Shown here in pieces: positions 24,822 through 32,583 of a stretch of 51,360 nucleotides of DNA. A program made the translations under genes and the position numbers. The notes below the pieces were generated by a model, which saw only the letters and a program-made list of their open reading frames with translations, had not been told where the DNA came from and made no database searches. This stretch comes from Desulfomicrobium sp. (lineage in GTDB: Bacteria > Desulfobacterota > Desulfovibrionia > Desulfovibrionales > Desulfomicrobiaceae), in assembly GCA_024709365.1 (NCBI GenBank), contig JANJWV010000117.1, positions 1 through 51,360 on the forward strand, given 5' to 3'. Position 1 is the first letter of the stretch. Every line of letters begins with the position of its first letter.

Positions 24822-26185
24822 ACTATTCCCTGCTCATCATCGACGACGAGGAGTCCATCCGCGACAGCCTGTCCATGACCCTGGGCCGCCGGTACGACGT
24901 CGCCACCCGGGCCACGGGCAAGGAGGCCCTGGCCGACCTGACGGGCCTGAACCCGGACCTGGTGCTCCTCGACATCGGCCTGCCGGACGTGAGCGGCCTG
25001 GACGTGCTGGACGGCATCCGCAGGCTGGCGCCCCACGCGGCGGTGATCATGATCACGGCCTTCGAGGACCTGGACACGGTCATCTCGGCCATGAAGCGCG
25101 GCGCCTTCGACTATCTGGTCAAGCCCCTGCGCATGGACGCCCTGAAGCTCTGCCTGGAGCGCGCCGGCAGCTCCATCCGTCTGGGCAAGGAGATCCGCGA
25201 GCTGCAGGACAAGGCCCTGCGCGAGCAGATCCCCTTCTTCGTGGCCGAGAGCGAGGCCCTGACGGACGTGGTCCAGACCGTGGCCAAGGTCGCCGTCAGC
25301 CCCGACACGCCGGTGCTCATCGAGGGCGCCACGGGCACGGGCAAGGAGCTCGTGGCCAGCTCCATCCACCACCGCAGCCCCAATTTCCGCGGGCCCCTGG
25401 TCACGGTCAACTGCGCGGCCATGCCGGGGGAGCTCATCGAGAGCGAACTGTTCGGGTACGCGCCGGGGGCCTTCAGCGGCGCCGGCAAGAAGGGCAAGGC
25501 CGGGCTCGTGGAGGAGGCCGCCGGCGGCACGCTGTTTCTGGACGAGATCGGCGAACTGCCGCCCAGCGCCCAGGCCAAGCTCCTGCGCTTCCTGCAGCAC
25601 GGCGAGTTCTACCCCCTGGGCTCCACGACCAAGCGCACGGTTCGCACGCGCATCCTGGCGGCCACCAACCGCGACCTGGAAGGCATGGTCGCCACGGGGA
25701 CTTTCCGACAGGACCTGTTCTACCGTCTGGCCGTGGTGCGCATCCGCGTGCCGTCCCTGGCCAGCCGCCGCGAGGACATCCTGCCCCTGGCCAAGCTCTT
25801 CCTGCACCAGTACGGCGAGAAGTTCGGCAAGAAGTTCACGGCCCTGACGGACTCCGCCCGCCAGGCCCTGCTGGGCCACGACTGGACCGGGAACGTGCGC
25901 GAGCTGCGCAACATCATGGAGCGCGCCGCCCTCATGGCCTGCGGCCCGGAGCTGGACGCCGCGGACCTGGGCCTGCGCGACGGCTGCGCGCCCGATGAGG
26001 AAAGAACCGGCATGACGCCCCTGACCGGGGCGGGCGTGGACCTGCCGGCTCTGCTGCAGCGCCTGGAGCGCGACTACTACGAGCAGGCCCTGGGCCTGGC
26101 CGACGGGAACGAGTCCCAGGCCGCCAGGCTCCTGAACGTGTCGCGGGACACGTTCAGGTACCGGCGCGGAAAGCTCGGCCTGTAA
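24818..26185 (+). CDS. Sigma-54-dependent response regulator
   Basis: The 455-residue regulator has a receiver (about 1-120; phosphoacceptor Asp in LVLLDIGLPDVSG), an AAA+ domain (about 140-375; Walker A EGATGTGKELVASS, Walker B GGTLFLDEIGELP) and a Fis-type helix-turn-helix at the end (ESQAARLLNVSRDTFRYRR). The sigma-54 contact loop reads GAFSGA where GAFTGA is usual, a conservative Thr to Ser change that may alter activation strength. It is translationally coupled to the upstream kinase by a 4-base overlap and should activate sigma-54 promoters when phosphorylated. Target genes are not visible. Confidence 0.95.
   Translation: MNYSLLIIDDEESIRDSLSMTLGRRYDVATRATGKEALADLTGLNPDLVLLDIGLPDVSGLDVLDGIRRLAPHAAVIMITAFEDLDTVISAMKRGAFDYLVKPLRMDALKLCLERAGSSIRLGKEIRELQDKALREQIPFFVAESEALTDVVQTVAKVAVSPDTPVLIEGATGTGKELVASSIHHRSPNFRGPLVTVNCAAMPGELIESELFGYAPGAFSGAGKKGKAGLVEEAAGGTLFLDEIGELPPSAQAKLLRFLQHGEFYPLGSTTKRTVRTRILAATNRDLEGMVATGTFRQDLFYRLAVVRIRVPSLASRREDILPLAKLFLHQYGEKFGKKFTALTDSARQALLGHDWTGNVRELRNIMERAALMACGPELDAADLGLRDGCAPDEERTGMTPLTGAGVDLPALLQRLERDYYEQALGLADGNESQAARLLNVSRDTFRYRRGKLGL
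26131..26158. repeat. Perfect 12-bp inverted repeat in the HTH coding region
   Basis: CCTGAACGTGTC (26131-26142) and GACACGTTCAGG (26147-26158) are perfect complements around GCGG. The repeat covers the codons for the recognition helix of the regulator. It may be chance from the codons used, an mRNA hairpin near the 3' end, or a binding site. Confidence 0.5.
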
Positions 26186-26192
26186 ACGCAAT

Positions 26193-26222
26193 CGGCCCGC
26201 CGGATGGATTCGCGGCGGGCCG
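26193..26222. terminator. GC hairpin downstream of the sigma-54 regulator
   Basis: CGGCCCGCC and GGCGGGCCG pair around a 12-base loop, starting 8 bases after the stop. A T-run is missing. It probably marks the 3' end of the kinase-regulator transcript, which converges on the next gene. Confidence 0.5.
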
Positions 26223-26309
26223 GACGGGACTGTCCCGAAGGGTGCCGGAGGTCTCCGGCGGTCATTTTCTCATGAGCGGCAATGAACACGCATGCCATCC
26301 CTGGACCTG

Positions 26310-28196
26310 TCAGACCAGGGCCGCGGCCTGCTCTACGCGCCACAACTCCTGCATGATCTCCTCGCCCAGGGACGCCGCCTTGTCGGCGCGGGAGCGGCGG
26401 CAGGCCTGCTCGGCCATCTCCGCCAGGACCCGCACGCCCTCGGCCCGGATGTTTCCGGCCATACCGCGCAGGGCGTTGGACTTCTGCTCGGCCGCAGGGA
26501 AATCCCCCAGCTCCAGGTCCTGCAAAAATTCGCCCACCCTGGTGCGGCCCTCCCGCAGGAAGGTCTGCAACACGTCGGCCAGCAGCACCTGATCGTGGTC
26601 CAGCTGATCGAGGAGCCGCTCCACATCCAGGGCCTGGCCGCGGAAATCGCTCTTTCCGGGCTCGTTGGGCTGGACGTACTTTTCGAGGGCCCGGAAAAAG
26701 GCCTGGGCGTCCACCGGCTTGAGCATGATCTCGTTGAAACCGGCCGACGCGCACCTGGCCGCGTCGCCGCTGGCGAGCCGCGCCGTCGTGCCGATCACGG
26801 GCACGTCCCCGCCCGTCTCGGGGTTGCGGATGACCCTGGCCGTGTCGAGGCCGGACATGCCGGGCAGGTCGAGTTCCAGAAAGACGAGCGCGCAGGGGTT
26901 GTCACGCAGCAAGCGCAGGGCCTCTTCGCCGGAGTCCGCTTCGAGGTGCGCGTAGCCCCCCTGGTCGAGCTTGCGGGCCATGAGCGCCCGGCTCTCGGGA
27001 TCGGGGTCGACCACCAGCACGATCTTGCGCCGCTTGCTCTCCTCGGCCACGACATGGCGGGTCACCAGGCCGACGCTGCGGCCCTGGATCCGGGCCCCCA
27101 GGATGAGGCTCAGGGCGTCGCGCAGCCGGAACTGCTCCACGGGCCTGGACAGGTAGCCGGCGAAACCGGCGGCTTCCATGCGCGCCGCATCGCCCGGACG
27201 GGCTGAGGACGGCAGCGCCACCAGCCTGGCCATCTCCAGCTCCGGATGCGTGCGGATGGCCGCGGCGAACCCCTCCATGTCCATGCTGCCGAGGTTCGAG
27301 CCGGCAAGGATGAAGTCCGGAGCCTCGCCGCGGGCCGCGGCTTCGAGCATAAGGTCCAGGGCGGCCTGCCCGTCGGGGGCTTCGAGGAAGGGGCATTCCC
27401 AGAGATAGCAGTATTCCCGGAGCACCCCGCGCCAGGTCGCATCCGTGTCCACGGCCAGGATGCGGCGGCCGGCGATGGGCTGCGGCGGCGGGAAGGACGA
27501 CGGCCTGGCCTGCAGCTCGGGCAGGCGGAAGCTCGCCCAGAACACGCAGGACTCCGCTCCCTCTTCGAACCCCGCACGGCCGTCCTGACGGGCGGCGAGA
27601 TCGCGGCAGAGGGTCTGGCACTCGGCATCGGGCGGCTCGATCCGCGCGTCGACGCGCACCTCCAGCCGCACCGTGGCCGTCCCTTCCCCGCGTTCAGCCA
27701 GCCCAAGGCCCATGGACACGTTCGAGCCGGCCGGTGCGCGCAGTACGCGGTTCAGAAACCCGCCGGCGATGCGCCGCACAATTCCCGGCACACCCCGGAC
27801 CAGGCTCGGGACCTCGTCCTCCACATCGGCCTTGAAATGGATATTGCGACGGCGGGCGTGAATGCGGGACAGCTCGGCCAGGTCGTGCACCAGCACGCGC
27901 AGGTCGAAATCGGCCTCACCGCCCAGGGCGCTCCGGGTATCCTGCCAGGCCATGTCGCCCATGCTCCGGCGCACCAGATCCATGCCTTCGGCCGCGTCGC
28001 GGATGACCCGCAGATATTCGGCCTGCTCACCGCTCAGGCCCGAGTTCTGCAACAGCCCGGCCACGCCCAGGATGGAGGAAATGGGCGATTCCAGCTCCTG
28101 GCGCAGATGCTCCAGAAGGCTCTCCATCCGTCCCCTGAGCCGTTCACACTCGGCGCAGCACGACCCGTCCTCTGCGCTTCCGCCGTTCGTCGCCAT
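26310..28196 (-). CDS. Degenerate hybrid kinase/phosphorelay protein (pseudokinase, two receivers, Hpt)
   Basis: The 628-residue protein has, in order, a DHp-like helix pair (about 20-80), a degraded ATPase domain (about 95-235), two receivers (about 243-360 and 385-500) and an Hpt domain (about 530-610). Each active residue I can align is changed: the DHp histidine is Gln33 (LRQELESPISSILG); N and G boxes are missing; the receiver-1 aspartate is Gly299 (FILAGSNLGSMD); the receiver-2 aspartate is Glu441 (VFLELDLPGMSG); the Hpt histidine is Asn574 (KSNALRGMAGN). The fold patterns are otherwise well kept and the frame is intact, so it is not simple decay. GGAGG lies 5 bases before the ATG at 28196, which shares its A with the ntrX stop. 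A scaffold or decoy acting on the adjacent NtrYX pair is inferred. Confidence 0.88.
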   Translation of the reverse strand: MATNGGSAEDGSCCAECERLRGRMESLLEHLRQELESPISSILGVAGLLQNSGLSGEQAEYLRVIRDAAEGMDLVRRSMGDMAWQDTRSALGGEADFDLRVLVHDLAELSRIHARRRNIHFKADVEDEVPSLVRGVPGIVRRIAGGFLNRVLRAPAGSNVSMGLGLAERGEGTATVRLEVRVDARIEPPDAECQTLCRDLAARQDGRAGFEEGAESCVFWASFRLPELQARPSSFPPPQPIAGRRILAVDTDATWRGVLREYCYLWECPFLEAPDGQAALDLMLEAAARGEAPDFILAGSNLGSMDMEGFAAAIRTHPELEMARLVALPSSARPGDAARMEAAGFAGYLSRPVEQFRLRDALSLILGARIQGRSVGLVTRHVVAEESKRRKIVLVVDPDPESRALMARKLDQGGYAHLEADSGEEALRLLRDNPCALVFLELDLPGMSGLDTARVIRNPETGGDVPVIGTTARLASGDAARCASAGFNEIMLKPVDAQAFFRALEKYVQPNEPGKSDFRGQALDVERLLDQLDHDQVLLADVLQTFLREGRTRVGEFLQDLELGDFPAAEQKSNALRGMAGNIRAEGVRVLAEMAEQACRRSRADKAASLGEEIMQELWRVEQAAALV

Positions 28197-29601
28197 CACT
28201 GCCTCCCGAGGCCGTCCCGCTGACGGCCTTCGTCAATGCCGATGCCATAAGTCTTGAGTTTGCGGTAGAGGTATGTCCGCTCCAGCCCGATGGCCTCGGC
28301 CAGGCGGGCGATGTTGCCGTCGGAGCGGGCCAGCTCACGGCGCAGGAAGGCCTCCTCGAACCGGGCGCGGGCCTCCTTGAAGTCCGTGACCCCGTCCGGG
28401 ACCGCGGCCAGGGTGTCCTGGGCCGCGGCGGCGCGGTATTCAGGCGGGAGCATGGAGATGTCCACATCCCGCCCCTGGTAGAGGATGTAGATCCGCTCCA
28501 CGAAGTTCCTGAGCTCGCGGACGTTGCCAGGCCACGCATAGCGCTTGAGCGCGTCCATGACCTCGCTGTCCAGGCGCACGGGCTGCAGGCTCTGCTCCTC
28601 GATCATGAGGCGTGAAAAATGCCCGATCATCTCGGGGATGTCTTCGGCCCGCTCGCGCAGGGCCGGGACCGTCAGGGGAAAGACGTTGAGGCGGTAGTAC
28701 AGGTCCTGGCGGAAGCGCCCCTCGGTCATCTCCCTGACCAGGTCCTTGTTGGTGGCCGCGATGACCCGCACGTCCACCCGGAAGGACTTCGTCCCGCCGA
28801 CGCGCTCGAACTTCTGCTCCTGCAGGATGCGCAGGATCTTGGCCTGGGTCTTGAGGCTCATGTCGGCGATTTCGTCCAGGAAGAGCGTCCCCTTGTCCGC
28901 CAGCTCGAACTTGCCCTTGCGGGCCTTGTCGGCGCCAGTGAAGGCTCCCTTCTCGTGGCCGAAAAGTTCGCTTTCGATGAGTTCCTCGGGGATGGCCGCG
29001 CAGTTCACGCAGACCATCTCCCGGGCGGCGCGGCGGCTGGCCGAGTGGATGGCCCTGGCCGCGACCTCCTTGCCCGTGCCGTTCTCGCCGGTGATGAGCA
29101 CCCAGGCCTCGGTGGGCGCGACCTGGCGGACGAGTTCGCGCAGGCGGACGATGCCCGGCGAGGAGCCGATGATGACCGGCACGCCCTCGGGACGGATGCG
29201 CGAGCGCAGCTCCCGGTTCTCGCGCTTGAGACGGGACAGCTCCAGGGCCTTGCCGGCCGCGACCAGGGTGTCGTCCAGGGAAAGGGGCTTCTCGATGAAA
29301 TCGAAGGCCCCGTTCTTCAGGGCCGTGACCGCGGTCTCGATGTTGCCGTGGCCGGAAATCATGATGGCCGGGGTGTCCACCCCCTTCTCGCGCATGACAC
29401 GAGCACGCCCATGCCGTCGAGGCCCGGCATCCAGATGTCCAGAAAAATGAGATCGAAGTCCCCGTCCAGGGCCATCTCCAGGCCCTCCGTCCCGCTGCCG
29501 GCCTCGGACACCTGCCAGCCCTCGTCCTCGAAAATGCCGCGCAGCGCCGCGCGGATGTCCTTCTCGTCGTCGATGATGAGAATGGATGCGGTGCTCATCA
29601 T
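28196..29601 (-). pseudogene. ntrX: NtrX-like sigma-54 response regulator with a frameshift in the receiver
   Basis: Two overlapping frames together make one NtrX-type regulator. The first (from 29601) encodes ILIIDDEKDIRAALRGIF through DLIFLDIWMPGLDGMGVL, which includes the phosphoacceptor aspartate. The second takes over at about 29396 with MREKGVDTPAIMISGHG and runs through the AAA+ domain (ITGENGTGKEVAARA; intact GAFTGA loop; LFLDEIADM) to a Fis-type helix-turn-helix (NIARLAEAIGLERTYLYRK). One base seems to be missing between 29396 and 29400. No slippery heptamer is seen, so programmed frameshifting is unlikely; mutation or sequencing error are the choices. The start overlaps the ntrY stop (ATGA), and the end overlaps the next gene (TGATG). 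Reinitiation at the ATG at 29395 would yield an unphosphorylatable activator. Confidence 0.85.
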
Positions 29602-31808
29602 GCCTCGCTGCGCGCCGCCGGCAGCTCGATGACGAAGGTCGTGCCGGCTGGCTCGTTGGGTTTGACACGGATGTGACCGTGGTGATCGCTGACGATGGAC
29701 TTGACGATGGTCAGGCCCAGCCCCGTGCCGCTGCGTTTGGTCGAATAGTACGGTTCGAACATGCGTGACTGTTCCTCGGGCTTGATGCCCGGGCCGTTGT
29801 CGCTGATCTCGATGTAGACCCGCGCCTTGCGCTTGCGCGAGTAGAGCACGGCCTCGACGCGGCCGTCGTCCCGGCCGGCCAGGACCTCGGCGGCGTTGAG
29901 CAGGATGTTGGAGAAGACCCGGCCCATGGCCTCCCGGTCGAGCATGACGTCAGGTGCGTCCTCGAACCGCACGATCCAGCGTATGGCCGTGTGGCTCTCG
30001 GCGAAGACCGAGACGGCTTCTTGCAGGATGGGCTCGATCTTCCCCCGGACCAGGGTCACCTCGGGCATCTTGGCGAAGGATGAGAACTCGCGCACCATCT
30101 CCTGCAGGTGCTCCACCTGCCTGACGATGAGCCCCGTGCACTGGCCGAATACCGGATCGGCCACGACGGCGCCGAACTTGCGCTCCAGGCGCTCGGCCGA
30201 AAGCTTGATGGGCGTGAGGGGGTTCTTGATCTCGTGTGCGATGCGGCGGGCCACCTCCTTCCAGGCGTCCAGGCGCTGCATCTTCTCCAGCTCGGAAATG
30301 TTCTCGAAGACCGCGACGATGCCCGAATCGCCGCCCTCGCTGTCCATGAGGGCCACGGCGTTGACCAGCAGCTTGACGGTCTCCCCTCCGACATCCAGGT
30401 CCAGCCGCCGCTGCCATTGGGAACCAGGGCTGCTCGACAGGAGCTGGCGGACCTCCTGCACCAGGCCGCGGTGTTCCGGCCCGAGCATGTCCAGGGCCGC
30501 CCGGCCGACCAGGCTCCCGGTCTCGAGTCCCAGAATGGCCTCGGCCGCGCGGTTTATGGTCGTGACCCGGCCGGATCGGTCCACGGACACCACGCCGGAG
30601 GTGATGTTGTCGAGGATGGCCTGCACGTAATGGTTCTTGGCGATCAGCGCCTGATACTGCTCCTGCAGCCGGCGGTTGGCCTCGGTCAGTCCCTGGCGGC
30701 TCTGCTCCAGGTCCTCGGCCATGCTGTTGAAGGACTGGACCAGCAGGCCGAGTTCGTCGCGGGAGTCGTCCATGAGCCGCACCGAAAGATCGCCCCGGGC
30801 GATGCGCTGGGTGCCGGCGGCCAGGGCCTGCACCGGGGCGCTGATCTCCCGGGCCAGGCGGAAGCCGAACCAGGTCGCGCCGAGAAAGATGAGCAGGGTC
30901 ATGAGGCCCAGCACCATGTAGAGCGTCATCTTCAGGGGGAACTTGAGGCTCCTGAGCTGCTTGTACTCGCCCACGCCCTTGGCGATGAGCTCCAGGCGTT
31001 CCAGAAAGCCCTGCCCCACCTCGGCGCCCACGACGAGAAAGGCCGAGGCCGCCTCGTCGACCGGCAGGATGCCGACCACGAGGTCCGAGTCAGGGTGGGC
31101 CCGGAGCGTCGCCCAGTAGGCCGGCTGCCGGGCCAGGTCTGCCCATGGCACCTCCGCCTTGGTCTTCCGCCAGGCCTCGTCCCAGACCGGGGCGGCCTGC
31201 CAGCTCCTCTCCTGCAGGGTGGGGGTGACAAGGCCCACCAGCGTCAGCCTGTACTCGCGACCCTTGGCGCGGATGGCCTCCTCCGCCCCCTTGGCGCTCC
31301 AGGTGATGCGCCGCTCCCGCAGATGGTCGAGGATGCCCTGGGCCTTGGCCTCCAGGCCGGACTCGGCCGCGGCGTAGAAATCCTGGCCGACCTCAAGGGC
31401 GTGGTCCATGGACGTCTCGACCTGGGACTGGAACCAGTAGTCCACCGAGGTCTGCACGAACCACATGGACAGGATGAACATGATGAAGGTCGGGACCATG
31501 GACAGGGTCACGAAGACGAGGACAAGGCGCGCCCTGAGCCCCGAGCCCAGCACGCGCCTTCGCCGGTCCAGGATGAGCTTGATGACGTTTCGGAGGACCA
31601 GGAAGAGGACGAGGATGAGCAGGATCAGGTTGACGTTGAAAAGGGCGAAGAAGAGGTAGGAGTTGACGCCCAGCAGGCGCAGTTCGATCCAGGTCAGGAT
31701 GACGATGACGAAGATGGCGATGACGGCCAGGGTGATTTCACGCTGCCGCTTGCGGCGTTCCTGGGCGGGCCGTTCCTTGACCGGGATGAGGCGCGACGGG
31801 TTATCCAT
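29598..31808 (-). CDS. ntrY: NtrY-like membrane sensor histidine kinase
   Basis: The 736-residue kinase has three N-terminal hydrophobic segments (about 25-50, 52-78 and 95-118), an extracytoplasmic domain, and a fourth membrane helix near 305-330 (YMVLGLMTLLIFLGATWFGF). A HAMP domain (REISAPVQALAAGTQRIARG), a PAS domain (about 400-505), and the kinase core follow, with His in RRIAHEIKNPLTPIKLSAER and GTGLGLTIVKSIVSDHHG. This is the NtrY arrangement; NtrYX systems act in nitrogen or redox and envelope responses depending on the organism. The gene follows the DUF4390 gene by 17 bases and overlaps ntrX. Confidence 0.94.
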   Translation of the reverse strand: MDNPSRLIPVKERPAQERRKRQREITLAVIAIFVIVILTWIELRLLGVNSYLFFALFNVNLILLILVLFLVLRNVIKLILDRRRRVLGSGLRARLVLVFVTLSMVPTFIMFILSMWFVQTSVDYWFQSQVETSMDHALEVGQDFYAAAESGLEAKAQGILDHLRERRITWSAKGAEEAIRAKGREYRLTLVGLVTPTLQERSWQAAPVWDEAWRKTKAEVPWADLARQPAYWATLRAHPDSDLVVGILPVDEAASAFLVVGAEVGQGFLERLELIAKGVGEYKQLRSLKFPLKMTLYMVLGLMTLLIFLGATWFGFRLAREISAPVQALAAGTQRIARGDLSVRLMDDSRDELGLLVQSFNSMAEDLEQSRQGLTEANRRLQEQYQALIAKNHYVQAILDNITSGVVSVDRSGRVTTINRAAEAILGLETGSLVGRAALDMLGPEHRGLVQEVRQLLSSSPGSQWQRRLDLDVGGETVKLLVNAVALMDSEGGDSGIVAVFENISELEKMQRLDAWKEVARRIAHEIKNPLTPIKLSAERLERKFGAVVADPVFGQCTGLIVRQVEHLQEMVREFSSFAKMPEVTLVRGKIEPILQEAVSVFAESHTAIRWIVRFEDAPDVMLDREAMGRVFSNILLNAAEVLAGRDDGRVEAVLYSRKRKARVYIEISDNGPGIKPEEQSRMFEPYYSTKRSGTGLGLTIVKSIVSDHHGHIRVKPNEPAGTTFVIELPAARSEA

Positions 31809-31825
31809 GATCCCCCAGCAAGGCT

Positions 31826-32395
31826 TCAGAAATCGAAGTCGAACTCATAGACGACCTCGGGGACGAGATCCCAGCTGACGAAAAAGAGGGGCTTGCTGAC
31901 CCAGGCGGACATGTTCGTGCGCGTGACCTTGAAGGTCATGACCACCCTGTAGGCCGAACCGCGCTCGATCATGTCCCAGCTGCCCATGGGGATGGATACC
32001 TGGGACCAGTAGCGGTTGAGCTGGTCCTGCAGGCTCTGGAACGGAAAGGTGTGGGTGCCGCGGTCGTCGACGACCTGGCATTCGCGGGCGATGGGCTTGC
32101 TGGAGATGACGCAGGTATAGCCGGCTTCGGACAGGAAGGAATTCCAGAAGCCGGCCCGGCGATAGTAGAGCCGGCTCGTGCAGCGAACCTCGTAATCCCC
32201 GCCGTTCTTCAGGGCTTCCATGAGGGGCCCCATGTCGTTGACCACGATGCTGAACCCCACGGAGACCTGGCCTGCCGCATTGTCGACGCCAAGATTCGTG
32301 ATGGAGATCGAGTTCGCCGACGCCGGGCGGGCCTGACAAACAGCCAGCGCGAAAAGGCACCAAAAGGTGATGAATATTCTGTTTAGTTGCATCAT
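31826..32395 (-). CDS. DUF4390 exported protein
   Basis: The 189-residue protein has a signal peptide (IFITFWCLFALAVCQARPAS, cleavage near ASA-N) and a single beta-rich domain matching the DUF4390 pattern, with SWDLVPEVVYEFDFDF at the end and SYYRRAGFWNS-like LYYRRAGFWNSFL in the middle. DUF4390 genes commonly lie next to NtrYX-type kinases, so it may supply a periplasmic signal or be a target; neither is proven. Two adjacent ATG codons (32395 and 32392) can serve as the start; no strong ribosome binding site is seen. It is the first gene of the ntrYX operon. Confidence 0.85.
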   Translation of the reverse strand: MMQLNRIFITFWCLFALAVCQARPASANSISITNLGVDNAAGQVSVGFSIVVNDMGPLMEALKNGGDYEVRCTSRLYYRRAGFWNSFLSEAGYTCVISSKPIARECQVVDDRGTHTFPFQSLQDQLNRYWSQVSIPMGSWDMIERGSAYRVVMTFKVTRTNMSAWVSKPLFFVSWDLVPEVVYEFDFDF

Positions 32396-32583
32396 GAGCG
32401 ACTTACATAAGCAAAAATAGCCAGTTGTTGCAATTTTTCTTGATTTTCAAGACAAGGCAGGTATGCACCCCTGAAAGATCGATACACTCTGGGCCAGCCG
32501 ATTCCGGAAGAGCCCCTGCGCGCCATCCCGCGGTGATAGTCCAAGGGATGGGGTTTGACAACCGCCGATGCGAGGACTGCGTC

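Noticed and set aside
29380-29410. Programmed frameshifting as an explanation of the split ntrX
   Set aside because: No slippery heptamer, Shine-Dalgarno-like stimulator or downstream hairpin is evident at the junction.
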